5,808 bases of DNA from Pseudomonadota bacterium (GTDB lineage Bacteria > Pseudomonadota > Alphaproteobacteria > Acetobacterales > Acetobacteraceae): NCBI GenBank assembly GCA_021815835.1, contig JAKAZN010000149.1:1-5808 (forward strand). Reading direction: 5' to 3'. Of this stretch, positions 5,368 through 5,808 are shown one piece after another. The first letter of the stretch is position 1. Each line of letters begins with the position of its first letter. The notes below the pieces were generated by a model. That model saw nothing but the letters and a program-made list of their open reading frames with translations, was not told the DNA's origin and did no database searches. The translations under genes and the position numbers were made by a program.

Positions 5368-5808
5368 ATGGCGGTCTACGAACGTGGCGACATCCGGATC
5401 CACTACGTTGAAGCCGGCTCCGGCTTCCCCTTGCTGCTGATCCCCGGCGGGGGGCTGAATTCGAACATCTCCTTCCTCACCGGCTTCCCGCCGTTCAATG
5501 CGATGGAGGTGTTCAAGGACCAGTACCGCTGCATCACGATGGATCTGCGCAACGCTCCGGGCGGCCAGTCGTCCGGCCCACTCGAGATCGACCGGCCCTG
5601 GGACGCCCACACCGATGACCAGCTCGGCCTGATGGATCACCTGGGTATCAAGGAGTTCCTGGTGATGGGCTTCTGCATCGGCGGCCCTTTCATATGGAAC
5701 CTGTTGCGGCGTGCGCCCGGGCGGATCGTCGCCGCCGTGCTGGCGCAGCCGAGCGGGTTCCGTCCGGAGCTGCCCGATCTGTTTTACCAGAACAACATCA
5801 AGGGTTGG
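5368..5808 (+). CDS. Alpha/beta hydrolase with Cys at the nucleophile elbow, 3'-truncated by window edge
   Basis: The frame is open to the right edge, giving the first 147 residues of a protein probably about 250-280 long. The start ATG at 5368 has GGGGAGG (5354-5360) 7 nt before it. The N-terminus shows the usual order of the fold: strand with IHYVEAGSG (11-19), LLLIPGGG oxyanion region (22-29), ITMDLRNAPGGQS (56-68, comparable to the D-x-R-G-x-G-x-S of many hydrolases), and the helix ending DHLGIKEFLVMG. The nucleophile elbow then reads GFCIGG (101-106), so Cys103 replaces the usual Ser, as in dienelactone hydrolase (GxCxG). The acid and His of the triad would lie beyond the window. It may be a hydrolase of an activated or small ester substrate, or a member with changed or lost activity; the sequence does not decide. 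A 166-bp gap separates it from DUF1150, so it probably has its own promoter. Confidence 0.85.
   Translation, partial: MAVYERGDIRIHYVEAGSGFPLLLIPGGGLNSNISFLTGFPPFNAMEVFKDQYRCITMDLRNAPGGQSSGPLEIDRPWDAHTDDQLGLMDHLGIKEFLVMGFCIGGPFIWNLLRRAPGRIVAAVLAQPSGFRPELPDLFYQNNIKGW

Noticed and set aside
4528..5640. 370-codon minus-strand frame across hsp20, DUF1150 and the last hydrolase
   Set aside because: It is antisense to three well-supported genes, has low-complexity Arg/Pro/Ser content and no family motif.

Overview
This is a GC-rich, densely packed stretch of bacterial chromosome. It looks alphaproteobacterial, probably Rhodospirillales/Acetobacteraceae-like. The evidence is the strong G/C bias at third codon positions, an IbpA-type small heat shock protein followed by a DUF1150 gene (an alphaproteobacterial family), a GluQ enzyme, and acyl-CoA catabolic genes. 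The taxonomic call is inference; there is no rRNA or other marker gene in the window.

Layout. (1) 2-2023, plus strand: the C-terminal part of a family III (CaiB/BaiF) CoA-transferase, then 15 bp later an acyl-CoA dehydrogenase. Together they look like the activation and first oxidation steps of a carboxylic acid degradation route with unknown substrate. (2) 2030-2875, minus strand: glutamyl-Q tRNA(Asp) synthetase, tail-to-tail with the dehydrogenase (6 bp gap). (3) 2930-3586, plus strand: an alpha/beta-hydrolase carboxylesterase, divergent from gluQ across only 54 bp that contain a strong inverted repeat. (4) 3738-4298: a stand-alone HNH endonuclease family protein with a TTG start behind a perfect AGGAGG. 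(5) 4427-5201: a heat-shock unit of hsp20 (IbpA type) and DUF1150. It is preceded by a sigma-32-like promoter and a leader that folds like a ROSE RNA thermometer. (6) 5368 to the right edge: the N-terminal half of an alpha/beta hydrolase with Cys in place of the usual Ser nucleophile.

The gene content is ordinary chromosomal housekeeping and catabolism. I see no mobile element, CRISPR array, tRNA, rRNA or phage gene, and no evidence of a new multi-gene system. The most interesting content is regulatory: the hsp20 leader, where the Shine-Dalgarno is fully paired in a stem with a bulged G inside a U-C-G-C-U motif. Next are the inverted repeat between gluQ and the esterase, and two enzymes whose catalytic residue is in an alternative place or of an alternative type (dehydrogenase Glu247, hydrolase Cys103).
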